A stretch of DNA of 64,000 bases from Lactobacillus sp. ESL0246. Lineage in GTDB: Bacteria > Bacillota > Bacilli > Lactobacillales > Lactobacillaceae. The notes beneath the pieces were generated by a model. It worked only from the letters and a program-made list of their open reading frames with translations. It was not told the DNA's origin and searched no databases. The position numbers were made by a program, and so were the translations under genes. Every line of letters begins with the position of its first letter. Within the stretch, counting starts at the first letter, position 1. This document shows positions 17,650 to 25,007 of the stretch, piece by piece. The stretch covers positions 62,001 to 126,000 of the forward strand of contig NZ_REHC01000006.1 of assembly GCF_003692965.1 (NCBI RefSeq), read 5' to 3'.

Positions 17650-18012
17650 GTGATAAAGCGTCAAAAACTAATTAATTATATTAACGATACTTACGGAGTG
17701 GAGCCAGAAGGAATGTGGGCGAAGTTCCCCAATTATCGGGTCTTTCGTCATAGTCACGGACGCAAATGGTTTGCAATATTACTGGATGCACCCAATAAGA
17801 CACTGGGTATAAGTAATGAGGGAACTACCGATGTGCTGGATGTTAAGTTAGACAAGATGCAAATTGATGAACTGCTATCGAGCAGAGCAAAGGGATTCTT
17901 GCCAGCTTATCACATGAATAAAAGCACTTGGATTTCAGCAGTAATTGCAGAATTAGCTGATGAACAACTTGAGAAATTAATTGCAACTAGTTATCAAAAT
18001 ACACAAAAATAA
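17650..18012 (+). CDS. MmcQ/YjbR family protein
   Basis: A 120-residue cytoplasmic protein with a YjbR (CyaY-like) fold: YINDTYGVEPEGMWAKFPNYRVFRH, then WFAILLD and a C-terminal GFLPAYHMNKSTWISAVI. The last segment carries the family's typical hydrophobic/aromatic pattern ahead of the final helix. MmcQ/YjbR proteins are small predicted DNA-binding proteins of unknown function. Two GTG codons (17644, 17650) could start it; AAGGA ends directly against the first, so the second is better spaced. It was probably the original neighbour of rlmD before the restriction island entered. Confidence 0.8.
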   Translation: MIKRQKLINYINDTYGVEPEGMWAKFPNYRVFRHSHGRKWFAILLDAPNKTLGISNEGTTDVLDVKLDKMQIDELLSSRAKGFLPAYHMNKSTWISAVIAELADEQLEKLIATSYQNTQK

Positions 18013-18023
18013 GTGTCAAGCCG

Positions 18024-18060
18024 AAATAGTTGAGTGCTAAAAACGACCGCACTATTTTTA
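18024..18060 (+). terminator. Possible terminator after the YjbR gene
   Basis: An imperfect hairpin (AAATAG..GTGC paired with GCAC..TATTTTT) followed by Ts. Confidence 0.5.
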
Positions 18061-18140
18061 AATGTAGTACTAAAAGTTGCTGTATTTGGCTACTAGTCGC
18101 TTAATTAGAAATATAGTGTATCAACTGAAGAGGAACAATT

Positions 18141-18371
18141 ATGACGGTTACAACTATTAGATTTCCAGATGATGTATATCAAAAAGTTAAAGAAATGGCT
18201 GATTTCGAGGGCGAAAATGTTTCTGAATACATAATAAAAGCTGTTACTGAAAAAGTAGAAGATCAGCAAGATTATCAAGAAGCAATTAAAATTTTTAAAA
18301 GAACAACAGAAACAGTGTCTGCTGAGGAGGTTAGAAAAATTGTTTTCAAGACTGATAAAGGTTTTAGATGA
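18141..18371 (+). CDS. Ribbon-helix-helix antitoxin (RelB/DinJ-like), cognate toxin missing
   Basis: A 76-residue protein. Residues 1-40 (TTIRFPDDVYQKVKEMADFEGENVSEYIIKAV) form a MetJ/Arc ribbon-helix-helix domain. The following QDYQEAIKIFKRTTETVSAEEVRKI matches the toxin-binding tail of RelB-type antitoxins. GAGGAA precedes the ATG. No RelE toxin follows; instead the last ten codons overlap the start of an XRE gene in another frame. The natural C-terminus and the toxin gene therefore seem to have been lost by a deletion. Confidence 0.72.
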   Translation: MTVTTIRFPDDVYQKVKEMADFEGENVSEYIIKAVTEKVEDQQDYQEAIKIFKRTTETVSAEEVRKIVFKTDKGFR

Positions 18372-18588
18372 ATTAAACCAACTTTTAGATGGACATGATC
18401 CAGGCTTTGAAACCCAAGTTGAAACGATCGACCTATCTCCTAGATATGATGCTACGGCTATTAAACAGTTACGTAAGAAGCTAAATTTAACACAGGTTGA
18501 ATTTGCTAGAGTAATAGCTGTTTTATCAAAAACAGTAACATCATGGGAAACAGGGAACAACATTCCGAGGATGCCGCGTCTAAGCTGA
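18340..18588 (+). pseudogene. XRE-family helix-turn-helix protein with frameshifted 3' end
   Basis: From a TTG preceded by GAGGAGG, the frame encodes VLDELNQLLDGHDPGFETQ, VETIDLSPRYDATAIKQLRKK and LNLTQVEFARVIAVLSKTVTSWETGNN. It is a close paralogue of the intact gene at 19261-19542. It stops early at IPRMPRLS. In the neighbouring frame the expected ending continues (SEDAASKLM, then after a second shift IFNDNQKSQII), so one or two small indels near 18565-18600 have damaged the C-terminus. The helix-turn-helix itself is complete, so a shortened but DNA-binding product is possible. Confidence 0.65.
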
Positions 18589-18721
18589 TGATATATTTAA
18601 CGATAATCAAAAAAGTCAAATAATCTAAATTAGTTAAAATATTTAAAAAATAAGTTAATTTAGTAATATTTCTTTATAGTTTGTACTTTTCAATGTATAA
18701 CAAACTAAAGGAGTTGAGAAT

Positions 18722-18982
18722 ATGGAAGCTGTACCTCTTTCCATTTTTAGAAAGAATTTAAAACACTATATAGAGGATGTTAATGATAATGCTGCTCCTA
18801 TTTTAGTTACAAATCGCAAGAAAGGGTCAGAATCAGCTGTCGTTATCTCTCAAAGAGACTATGACAATTTAATTGAAAATCTTATTATACTTGGCAATCC
18901 TGATTTGGTAAAAAAAATCAATGAGGGTAATATGCAAATTGATGAGGGTAAGACCCAGCAACATGAGTTAATCGATGATTAA
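18722..18982 (+). CDS. yefM: YefM/Phd-family antitoxin
   Basis: An 86-residue Phd/YefM antitoxin. The N-terminal dimerisation and DNA-binding fold is seen in MEAVPLSIFRKNLKHYIEDVNDNAAPILVTN, with the conserved ESAVVISQRDYDNLIENLIILGNPDLVKKI in the middle. The acidic, unstructured C-terminal tail would bind and block the YoeB toxin. AAAGGAG lies ahead of the ATG. The stop overlaps the toxin start by eight bases (ATGATTAA), so synthesis is coupled. YefM with YoeB normally represses its own promoter. Confidence 0.9.
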   Translation: MEAVPLSIFRKNLKHYIEDVNDNAAPILVTNRKKGSESAVVISQRDYDNLIENLIILGNPDLVKKINEGNMQIDEGKTQQHELIDD

Positions 18983-19238
18983 AGCATGGGCAGATAAGGG
19001 GTGGGATGATTATCTTTATTGGCACAAATTAAACGATAAGGTAATGATTAGAAAAATTAATAGATTAAGTACTGATATTGACCGCCATCATTATACAGGA
19101 ATAGGTAAACCTGAACGATTGAAGTATATAACTAGTAAGAATGTATGGTCACGCAGAATTACGCAAGAGTATAGATTAGTCTATCGTATAGAGGACAATA
19201 CAATTTATATTCTGTCAGTAGCTAATCGTTATTCTTGA
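18975..19238 (+). CDS. yoeB: Txe/YoeB family mRNA interferase toxin with altered C-terminus
   Basis: An 87-residue RelE-superfamily ribosome-dependent endoribonuclease. WADKGWDDYLYWHKLNDKVMIRKINRL, GIGKPERLK and WSRRITQEYRLVYRI match YoeB throughout, including the equivalents of Glu46 (in GKPE) and Arg65 (in WSRRIT). Family members end in a catalytic His-Tyr pair (CRYHY in E. coli); this protein ends ANRYS. The terminal His-Tyr is absent, so activity may be weak or lost. Overlap with yefM and the following XRE gene (23 bp later) suggest a three-gene operon. Confidence 0.88.
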   Translation: MIKAWADKGWDDYLYWHKLNDKVMIRKINRLSTDIDRHHYTGIGKPERLKYITSKNVWSRRITQEYRLVYRIEDNTIYILSVANRYS

Positions 19239-19260
19239 TTTTTGTTTAGGACAAACAGCA

Positions 19261-19542
19261 ATGAAAGATTCTACATTAACTAAAAGCCTTAATGAACTAA
19301 ATGATTATTTAGATGGTAAAGATGTTCCAATGGAACTTCATGTTAGATCAATAGATTTAACACCTAAATATACACCTGCAGACATTAAGGTTTTGCGAAA
19401 AAAATTAAACGTAACTCAAGTAGAATTAGCTAAGATTATGGAAGTTTCGCAACGAACAGTAGAGTCATGGGAAATTGGTAAAAGTAATCCTAAGGGTGCT
19501 GTTTGTAGATTGATGGAAATTTTTACAAATATCCTAAATTAG
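19261..19542 (+). CDS. XRE-family regulator downstream of YefM-YoeB
   Basis: A 93-residue protein with an N-terminal segment of about 35 residues (LNELNDYLDGKDVPMELHVRSIDLTPKY) and a C-terminal helix-turn-helix (IKVLRKKLNVTQVELAKIMEVSQRTVESWEIGK). It is paralogous to the damaged gene at 18340-18588. The fold matches HigA/MqsA-like antitoxins that carry a helix-turn-helix, but the toxin beside it is already paired with YefM. It may therefore be a third, regulatory component of the operon. GGACAAACAGCA precedes the ATG; the ribosome-binding site is weak, consistent with translation coupled to yoeB. Confidence 0.78.
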   Translation: MKDSTLTKSLNELNDYLDGKDVPMELHVRSIDLTPKYTPADIKVLRKKLNVTQVELAKIMEVSQRTVESWEIGKSNPKGAVCRLMEIFTNILN

Positions 19543-19614
19543 CAAATGAATATAAGTTTTAGCGTGTTTTAATATAATAGCTATTAAAATTTGGGTTAAA
19601 GCGAGGAAATAGTA

Positions 19615-20829
19615 ATGAAGAAGAGAGTATTAATTAGTTTAGCTTCGGCAGCATTGTTAAGTGTAGGAGCAGTTGGAATTGGTCATGTTCAAGGTGCAGA
19701 TGCACCGCAGACAGTGCAGGCAGCTAAAAAAGCTAAGGCTTTTAAGGTAAAGCTTACAAAGAATGCAGTAGTTTACTCAAGCCGTGGCAAGCGTAAGACA
19801 AAGAAAACCTTGAAAAAGGGTCATGTTTATCCTGCTTATGGCAAGAAGACTATTCGTGGTAAGAAATACTATAAACTAAGTCACGGGCGCTATATTAAAG
19901 TAAATACAGCAAGTTTTATTGTAGAAGAAAGTAATCCAACGCCTATTAAACCAGATAATACAAATACTTCGGCTACTTCTTCAACAACTGATGACTTTAA
20001 AGTAACGATAATTAAACCTGCTAGAATCTATGACAGCAACGGCAAGAAAACGGTGTTTACAGCGAATAAAGGCACTTTTAGGACAGTGACTGGAAGTAAG
20101 GTAATTAACGGGGCTAAGTATTATAAAATCGGCGACAACAGCTATATTTTAGCTAGTGATACTGAAAAGGGAATTGATAATAATGTTCCTAAGGAGAATA
20201 TCAATGATCCAGAGCCACCAGAAAAACCTACGCAAGCTGAAATAAAGACTATTTTGGATGGATATACTAAATATCCTGACCAAGATCATACTATTTATTT
20301 TAGTGATGAAGAATTAGCCCAGATAAAGAATTATTTGTGGCAAGATATTCAAAATTATAGAGTAGAAAAGGGCTTACCTGCATACAAAACCAATGCTGAA
20401 TTAGATAATTTAATAAGTAAAATTTGTGCCTCCTCAGATAAAATGTGGGCGTACGAACAAGATTTAGCAGGGGCAACTAAGATTACTTTAGCGCCATATC
20501 TCCCAACCATGAATGCTAATGGCATGGATATGACAGATACTTGGATTGAAGATAATTATTATGGGCGTCGCATTGTAGGAGAAATTACCCCTAAGGAATT
20601 TAACTTCAAAGATCGAAACCCAGAGCATGTTGCGACTCAAATCTTTAATAGTTGTAAAAATGATAAAAGTTATTATAATAAAATGATTTTAGGACATAAT
20701 GACAAAGCGGCTTTTGCTAGTTTGGGTTTGACTTATAAATGGGACGGAACATATTCCTATGTTGGAATTGCCTTTATAGAAGTTTCTGGAACTAGTGCCA
20801 AATGGCTCAATTTTTATAATGCAAATTAA
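19615..20829 (+). CDS. Secreted SLAP-domain protein with C-terminal CAP-like domain
   Basis: 404 residues. A signal peptide (MKKRVLISLASAALLSVGAVGIGHVQGADA, cleavage probably near residues 27-36) is followed by two SLAP-type repeats. The first is about residues 40-98 (VKLTKNAVVYSSRGKR, YYKLSHGRYIKV) and the second about 125-185 (VTIIKPARIYDSNGKK, YYKIGDNSYILA). Such repeats hold Lactobacillus proteins non-covalently on the cell wall. After a Pro-rich linker (about 190-215) the last 190 residues resemble a CAP/SCP domain: ELAQIKNYLWQDIQNYRVEKG, DRNPEHVATQIFNSC, MILGHNDKAAFASLGLTY, YSYVGIAFIE. GAGGAAA precedes the ATG, and TATAAT lies about 40 bp upstream. Function unknown; surface-exposed. Confidence 0.85.
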   Translation: MKKRVLISLASAALLSVGAVGIGHVQGADAPQTVQAAKKAKAFKVKLTKNAVVYSSRGKRKTKKTLKKGHVYPAYGKKTIRGKKYYKLSHGRYIKVNTASFIVEESNPTPIKPDNTNTSATSSTTDDFKVTIIKPARIYDSNGKKTVFTANKGTFRTVTGSKVINGAKYYKIGDNSYILASDTEKGIDNNVPKENINDPEPPEKPTQAEIKTILDGYTKYPDQDHTIYFSDEELAQIKNYLWQDIQNYRVEKGLPAYKTNAELDNLISKICASSDKMWAYEQDLAGATKITLAPYLPTMNANGMDMTDTWIEDNYYGRRIVGEITPKEFNFKDRNPEHVATQIFNSCKNDKSYYNKMILGHNDKAAFASLGLTYKWDGTYSYVGIAFIEVSGTSAKWLNFYNAN

Positions 20830-20853
20830 TAATTAATATAATTAAGTGAATAG

Positions 20854-20886
20854 AAAAAACGTTACTAATGTTAGTAACGTTTTTTG
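20854..20886 (+). terminator. Terminator after the SLAP protein gene
   Basis: AAAAAACGTTACTAA pairs with TTAGTAACGTTTTTT around a 3-base loop; very strong. Confidence 0.93.
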
Positions 20887-20904
20887 TTTGGAAAGGAAAA
20901 GTAA

Positions 20905-21306
20905 ATGAATTTAAGTGATTTAACTATAGTGCGACGCAGCATAATAAATTTATTGAACTAAGAGCACCAGTTAGTGGAAAATTTAAAGATATCAGTGAAG
21001 TTGTTGATGAAGTATTTTCAAAAACAAATGATGTGTCAAGGGTTTGCAATTGAATCTGTTAATAATGATATTAATAGCCCAATAAAGGGTAAAATTATTT
21101 CGATTTTTAATACAAAGCATGCTATAGGTTTAGAAACTAAATCAGCAGAGATGGATTTAAATGAGGTCAAGCATGCTGGTAAAAGCGCCACTGTAATAAC
21201 AGTAATTACTAATTCAGATGATAAAGTTGCAAATATGGAATTTAAGATTTTCTCAGGAACAACGTTAAAATCACATGAAGAAGTTGGCAAAGTATATCTT
21301 AAATAA
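20905..21306 (+). pseudogene. Decayed PTS EIIA (glucose/Crr-type) gene
   Basis: Pieces of a crr-type IIA domain are spread over two frames. KFIELRAPVSGKFKDISEVVDEVFSK (about 20945-21025) is followed, after a slip at an A-run near 21020, by QGFAIES, GKIISIFNTKHAIGLETKSA and AGKSATVITVITNSDD. Between the phospho-site His (TKHAIGL) and the terminal segment some 40 residues that normally carry GIDTV are deleted. The first ATG (20905) leads to a stop after 18 codons. It cannot make a working phosphocarrier domain. Confidence 0.72.
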
Positions 21307-21334
21307 CGTTAGTTTTAATATGAAATAATTGTTC

Positions 21335-21363
21335 TTGACAGGATTTTTTTATAGTGATAAATT
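21335..21363 (+). promoter_or_regulatory. Sigma-A promoter of the T-box leader
   Basis: TTGACA, a 17-base spacer and TAAATT. It lies about 25-30 bp before the first paired element of the T-box stem I. Confidence 0.7.
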
Positions 21364-21384
21364 AAAAAGTAATTAAATATTATG

Positions 21385-21643
21385 TATCTAAAAAGTAGAG
21401 TAATTATTTTAACTTCCATTAAAGAGAACTGACATTGTGGTGAAAGTTAGTTGGTAGTGGATAATGAAGATGGACTTTTAATTGATAACTGCTGGTGACA
21501 GTTTTAGCCAGTGGCGGAACTGCATCCGTTATCCTTGCAAGCTGTTACTTGACAGCTAGTAAGACCTATTATGTGAATAATGGGTAAATTAAAGGTGGTA
21601 ACGCGAAGCACTCGTCCTTGAATTAAGGATGGGTGCTTTTTTG
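21385..21643 (+). ncRNA. T-box riboswitch (tRNA-sensing leader)
   Basis: The leader contains the AGAGA bulge with a GGTG distal loop (about 21423-21444), the T-box sequence AAAGGTGGTAACGCG (21591-21605) and a terminator (AAGCACTCGTCCTT paired with AAGGATGGGTGCTT, then six Ts). Stem I can be drawn with AAAAGU/ACUUUU at the base and UCCAUUA/UAGUGGA above the specifier loop. The loop's 3' side reads UAAUGAAGAUGG, so AAU (Asn) is the best-placed specifier, with GAU (Asp) as second choice. The specificity is inference; the T-box identity is not in doubt. It controls the amidohydrolase gene 19 bp downstream. Confidence 0.93.
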
Positions 21644-21661
21644 TATTAGGAGGGTTGTAAA

Positions 21662-22846
21662 ATGACACAAACGGTTTTTAGTAATTTAAATTTATTTAAC
21701 GGTGAAGATAATAAAATATTTACTGATAGTTACATTGTGGTCGATGATCAAACTGGAAAAATTGCTGAAATTGGAACAGGCTTGACGCCGCAAGCAGATA
21801 AAACGGTTGACCTAAATGGTCAATATGTAATTCCAGGTTTGATTAACTGCCATACTCATATCATTATGGATCCCCAGACACCAGATGGTGATAGTTCAGC
21901 AAACGTTGTTGAGGCAACAGTGCGAGCAATCAAACATTTGCATGAATTGTTGCAGTCAGGGGTGACATACATTCGTGAATGTGGAAGTACATATGATATC
22001 GATATTGCCCTTAATAACTTAATAAAGAGGGGAGAATTAGCTAACGTACCAGAAATTTTACCTTCGGGTCGTCCATATTCGATGACTGGTGGTCACGGTG
22101 ATATGCCTAATTTTGGTCATTTAGTAGATTCTCCTGATGAAATGCGCAAGGCTGTTCGTCAGGGAATTAAAAAAGGTGCCAGAACAATTAAAGTAATGGC
22201 AACCGGTGGTGTAATGACTGAAAATGACTTTATGGATGATCCTCAGCTTAGTGAAAGTGAAATTCATGCCGCTGTTGAAGAGGCACATCACAAAGGATTT
22301 ACCGTTGCAGCCCACGCTGAGGGTAACCCCGGAATTATGAATGCCATAAAGGCTGGCGTCGACAGTATTGAGCACGGATTCTACGTTAACGATGAAGAAA
22401 TAGAATTGATGCTTAAAAAAGGAACATACTTAACCCCAACAATTGTTGGAGCTTGGGCTTTTATTGAATATGCGCCTGGAAAAGTTCCAGATTGGGAAAT
22501 GGCTAAAATTTCTGCAGCATGGGGTGATTTACGTCCTAATATTACACGTGCCAAAAATGCTGGCGTACCAATAACATTGGGAACGGATGCTGGAACGCCA
22601 TTTAATGATTTTAAGATGACTCCAAAAGAATTGCCTTTGTTAGTTGAACAAGGCTTTACTAATTTTGAGGCACTACAGACCAGTTTAAATTCTGCTAAAC
22701 TAATGAAGATCACTGATCAATATGGTACTTTGACTGCAGGTAAATATGCAGATTTTTTGGTTTTAAAAGAAAATCCGTTGGAAAAAATTACCGCGGTTGT
22801 TCAAAAAGACAAGGCAGTGTATAAGAAAGGTCAGCGAGCATACTAA
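21662..22846 (+). CDS. Amidohydrolase-superfamily (imidazolonepropionase / Xaa-Pro-peptidase-like) hydrolase
   Basis: A 394-residue binuclear metal hydrolase. The ligand motifs are in order: HTH at the end of strand 1 (INCHTHI, about residue 65), the carboxylated Lys (TIKVMATGG, about 175), His (AAHAEG, about 220), His (SIEHG, about 240) and Asp (LGTDAG, about 308). Relatives cleave N-acyl or dipeptide bonds (Xaa-Pro, Xaa-Arg/Lys), imidazolonepropionate or related cyclic amides. A T-box leader strongly suggests it supplies or salvages a specific amino acid, for example from a peptide or blocked amino acid. AGGAGG precedes the ATG. No signal peptide, so it acts in the cytoplasm. Monocistronic. 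Confidence 0.87.
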   Translation: MTQTVFSNLNLFNGEDNKIFTDSYIVVDDQTGKIAEIGTGLTPQADKTVDLNGQYVIPGLINCHTHIIMDPQTPDGDSSANVVEATVRAIKHLHELLQSGVTYIRECGSTYDIDIALNNLIKRGELANVPEILPSGRPYSMTGGHGDMPNFGHLVDSPDEMRKAVRQGIKKGARTIKVMATGGVMTENDFMDDPQLSESEIHAAVEEAHHKGFTVAAHAEGNPGIMNAIKAGVDSIEHGFYVNDEEIELMLKKGTYLTPTIVGAWAFIEYAPGKVPDWEMAKISAAWGDLRPNITRAKNAGVPITLGTDAGTPFNDFKMTPKELPLLVEQGFTNFEALQTSLNSAKLMKITDQYGTLTAGKYADFLVLKENPLEKITAVVQKDKAVYKKGQRAY

Positions 22847-23134
22847 TTTTTACTATTAGTTCTAAGAAAATTATGTGAATTGCCAGCATTGGTGCTTGGT
22901 TTCATATTTATGGAACAAGTCAATTTTGGGGGCAAGGTATAATTCTTGATGAAGCGAAGGCACGATTTCCTTGGATACGTAAAGTTTAAAAGTGATAATG
23001 GCTAATGATGAACAAAAATTTATTTATTTTTAAAAAATAAATAAATTTAAATGTTGCTAAAATAAATATTTAATTTTTTGCCAATTTAGTTAAAATGAAG
23101 TAGAGACGTTTTTAACTAAAAGGAGTGTTTATTA
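22847..23134. other. Intergenic region with a possible coding remnant
   Basis: One forward frame after a stop (about 22876-22989) reads IGAWFHIYGTSQFWGQG and then ILDEAKARFPWIRKV with a stop, which has protein-like composition but no start. I do not recognise the family. The rest is AT-rich; an AGGAG ribosome-binding site for the dehydrogenase lies at its right end. Confidence 0.35.
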
Positions 23135-24136
23135 ATGAAAGTTTTATTATATAATATGACGTCTGAGCAACAAGTTTACGTTGACAAGTGGAACCATGAT
23201 CATCCAGAAGATGAATTAACGACTACAAAAGACAAATTAGATGCTGAGACTGTTGAATTAGCAAAAGGATTTGATGGGATTAGTGTTTTGCAAGTCTTTG
23301 ATATTGATGAAAAAGAAGTTTACAGTAAATTAGCTTCTTATGGTATTAAGCAAATCGCTTTACGCTCAGTTGGCTATAATATTATTAATTGGAAATACGT
23401 CCATCAGTATCATTTACTAGTGACAAATACGCCTGCTTATTCACCACGAGCAGTCGCTGAAAACACGTTAACTTCAGCAATGTATTTGCTTAGAAAATGG
23501 GGACAGATTTTACAAAATGAGCGGGTAGATTTTAATTTTATTCGTTCAGAAGATTTAATGAGTGATGAAATTTACAATCAAACTGTTGGTATTATTGGTG
23601 TAGGACGCATTGGTAGCGCAGTTGGCGAAATTTTTCATGCGTTAGGTGCTAAAGTGCTTGGTTATGATATTGTCGAGAATCCAGCTAATGAGGCATTTCT
23701 TGATTACGCTGATTTTGATACTGTTATTCGAGAAGCTGATATTTTAACGTTACATACGCCCTTTGAACCAGGGATGGCAGATATGATTAGTGCCAAGCAA
23801 TTTAAGCAAATGAAAGACACCGCTATTCTTATCAATGCAGCTAGGGGACCGTTAGTTAATACTCAAGATTTAATTTCTGCTTTGAAGCAGAAAGAAATTG
23901 CCGGTGCTTCTCTTGATGTGATGACTGGTGAGGAAGCAATTGTGATGAAGAAGTTTAATCAATTGGATGAACTACCTAAGGATTATCAGGAATTAGCTCA
24001 AATGCCCAATGTAGTATTTACTCCTCATTCAGCTTATTACACGAAAACGGCGGTAAAAAATATGATTGAGCAAAGCATGATTGATATGAAGCGGGTATTG
24101 AACGGACAACAGCCAGTTTACCCTGTAGAAGAATAA
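23135..24136 (+). CDS. D-2-hydroxyacid dehydrogenase (D-lactate / D-2-hydroxyisocaproate dehydrogenase family)
   Basis: 333 residues, the length of D-LDH and D-HicDH. The nucleotide-binding domain has TVGIIGVGRIGSAVGEIFHALGAKVLGYD. Catalytic residues are Arg in INAARGPLVNT, Glu in LDVMTGEEA and His in FTPHSAYYT. The substrate-domain segment LRSVGYNIINWKYVHQYHLLVTNTPAYSPRAVAE is D-HicDH-like and departs from the canonical RNVGxDNID of D-LDH. It reduces a 2-keto acid to the D-hydroxy acid with NADH, in pyruvate or branched-chain keto-acid metabolism. It is probably not the main D-LDH, though that is inference. AAAGGAG ribosome-binding site. Confidence 0.88.
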   Translation: MKVLLYNMTSEQQVYVDKWNHDHPEDELTTTKDKLDAETVELAKGFDGISVLQVFDIDEKEVYSKLASYGIKQIALRSVGYNIINWKYVHQYHLLVTNTPAYSPRAVAENTLTSAMYLLRKWGQILQNERVDFNFIRSEDLMSDEIYNQTVGIIGVGRIGSAVGEIFHALGAKVLGYDIVENPANEAFLDYADFDTVIREADILTLHTPFEPGMADMISAKQFKQMKDTAILINAARGPLVNTQDLISALKQKEIAGASLDVMTGEEAIVMKKFNQLDELPKDYQELAQMPNVVFTPHSAYYTKTAVKNMIEQSMIDMKRVLNGQQPVYPVEE

Positions 24137-24150
24137 ACAGTCAGACTTAT

Positions 24151-24217
24151 AAAAGACTAACTGATGTGAGATGTAAGTAAAAGCGTGTTCATCTCAATTC
24201 GCCAGTTAGTCTTTTTT
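24151..24217 (+). terminator. Terminator after the dehydrogenase gene
   Basis: AAAAGACTAACTG pairs with CAGTTAGTCTTTT, with a second inner helix (GAGATG/CATCTC), then Ts. Confidence 0.88.
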
Positions 24218-24299
24218 GGTATTAATTAACAAAATTAGCATTTATCCAGTATAATTAGACTATTGGTATAATGAATTATAATAGTCAAGAGGCGCAAGG

Positions 24300-25007
24300 T
24301 TGAAAAGATTTCATCATAAATATACGCTACCTGCGATTTTAACACTGTTAGTGGTTGCGCTAGGTCTTCTCTGGCATGGAATAAGTAATTTGCGTAGTCA
24401 AACAACCTTGCCATCAGATGCTAATTCGAGTGTAATTGGCTTAGAATTTGACCAAACATTTGGTTATATTGATCTGCATGAAGTTCAAGATCATGGGGTT
24501 TCCTTTGTTTATTTGAAGAGTACGCAGGGAAGAACATATTTTGATGATGATTATTTATCCTACCGTGACCAGATTTTAGGTACAAAATTAGCTTTTGGAA
24601 CAATTATTGCTTATAGCAATGAATCTACGCCGATACAACATTTGCGTTATTTTAATAAAAAGGTCGGTTCAAATACTGGTACTTTACCAATTTTAATAGT
24701 ACCGGCGGTCAAGTCGCGTAATTCGCATTATTTAATGCAAATGGCCCAATTTACTCAATTGCTAAAGCAGAGTGGCAAAAAAGTTATGGTTAAATTGAGC
24801 GTAAGATATCACAAATATTTTGCAAGTGATGTATTATTTATGGCTGATGTATCTAATGAACCTAGCAAATTGCAATATGCTTTTTGGTGTTACAACCATG
24901 ATGGGCATGTGCAGTCAGTTAATGGATTGGAAGATGGCGTTACGATGTTTGCTTATAACGGTACCGTAGCGCAATATAAACAGAAATATGGACAATTAAT
25001 ACAATAA
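24300..25007 (+). CDS. Membrane-anchored GH25-lysozyme-like protein, probably without catalytic residues
   Basis: 235 residues: an N-terminal membrane anchor (about residues 10-30, LPAILTLLVVALGLLWHGI) and an extracellular domain of the glycoside hydrolase 25 shape. The lead strand VIGLEFDQTFGYIDLHEVQ resembles the GVDVSxxQGxIDW start of GH25, and VSFVYLKSTQG resembles VxFVYIKATEG. The later DxE pair on the fourth strand is not seen; LPILIVPAV stands there. It starts with TTG (24300). Its stop overlaps the helicase start, making it first in a tightly coupled three-gene set. Function unknown. Confidence 0.65.
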   Translation: MKRFHHKYTLPAILTLLVVALGLLWHGISNLRSQTTLPSDANSSVIGLEFDQTFGYIDLHEVQDHGVSFVYLKSTQGRTYFDDDYLSYRDQILGTKLAFGTIIAYSNESTPIQHLRYFNKKVGSNTGTLPILIVPAVKSRNSHYLMQMAQFTQLLKQSGKKVMVKLSVRYHKYFASDVLFMADVSNEPSKLQYAFWCYNHDGHVQSVNGLEDGVTMFAYNGTVAQYKQKYGQLIQ

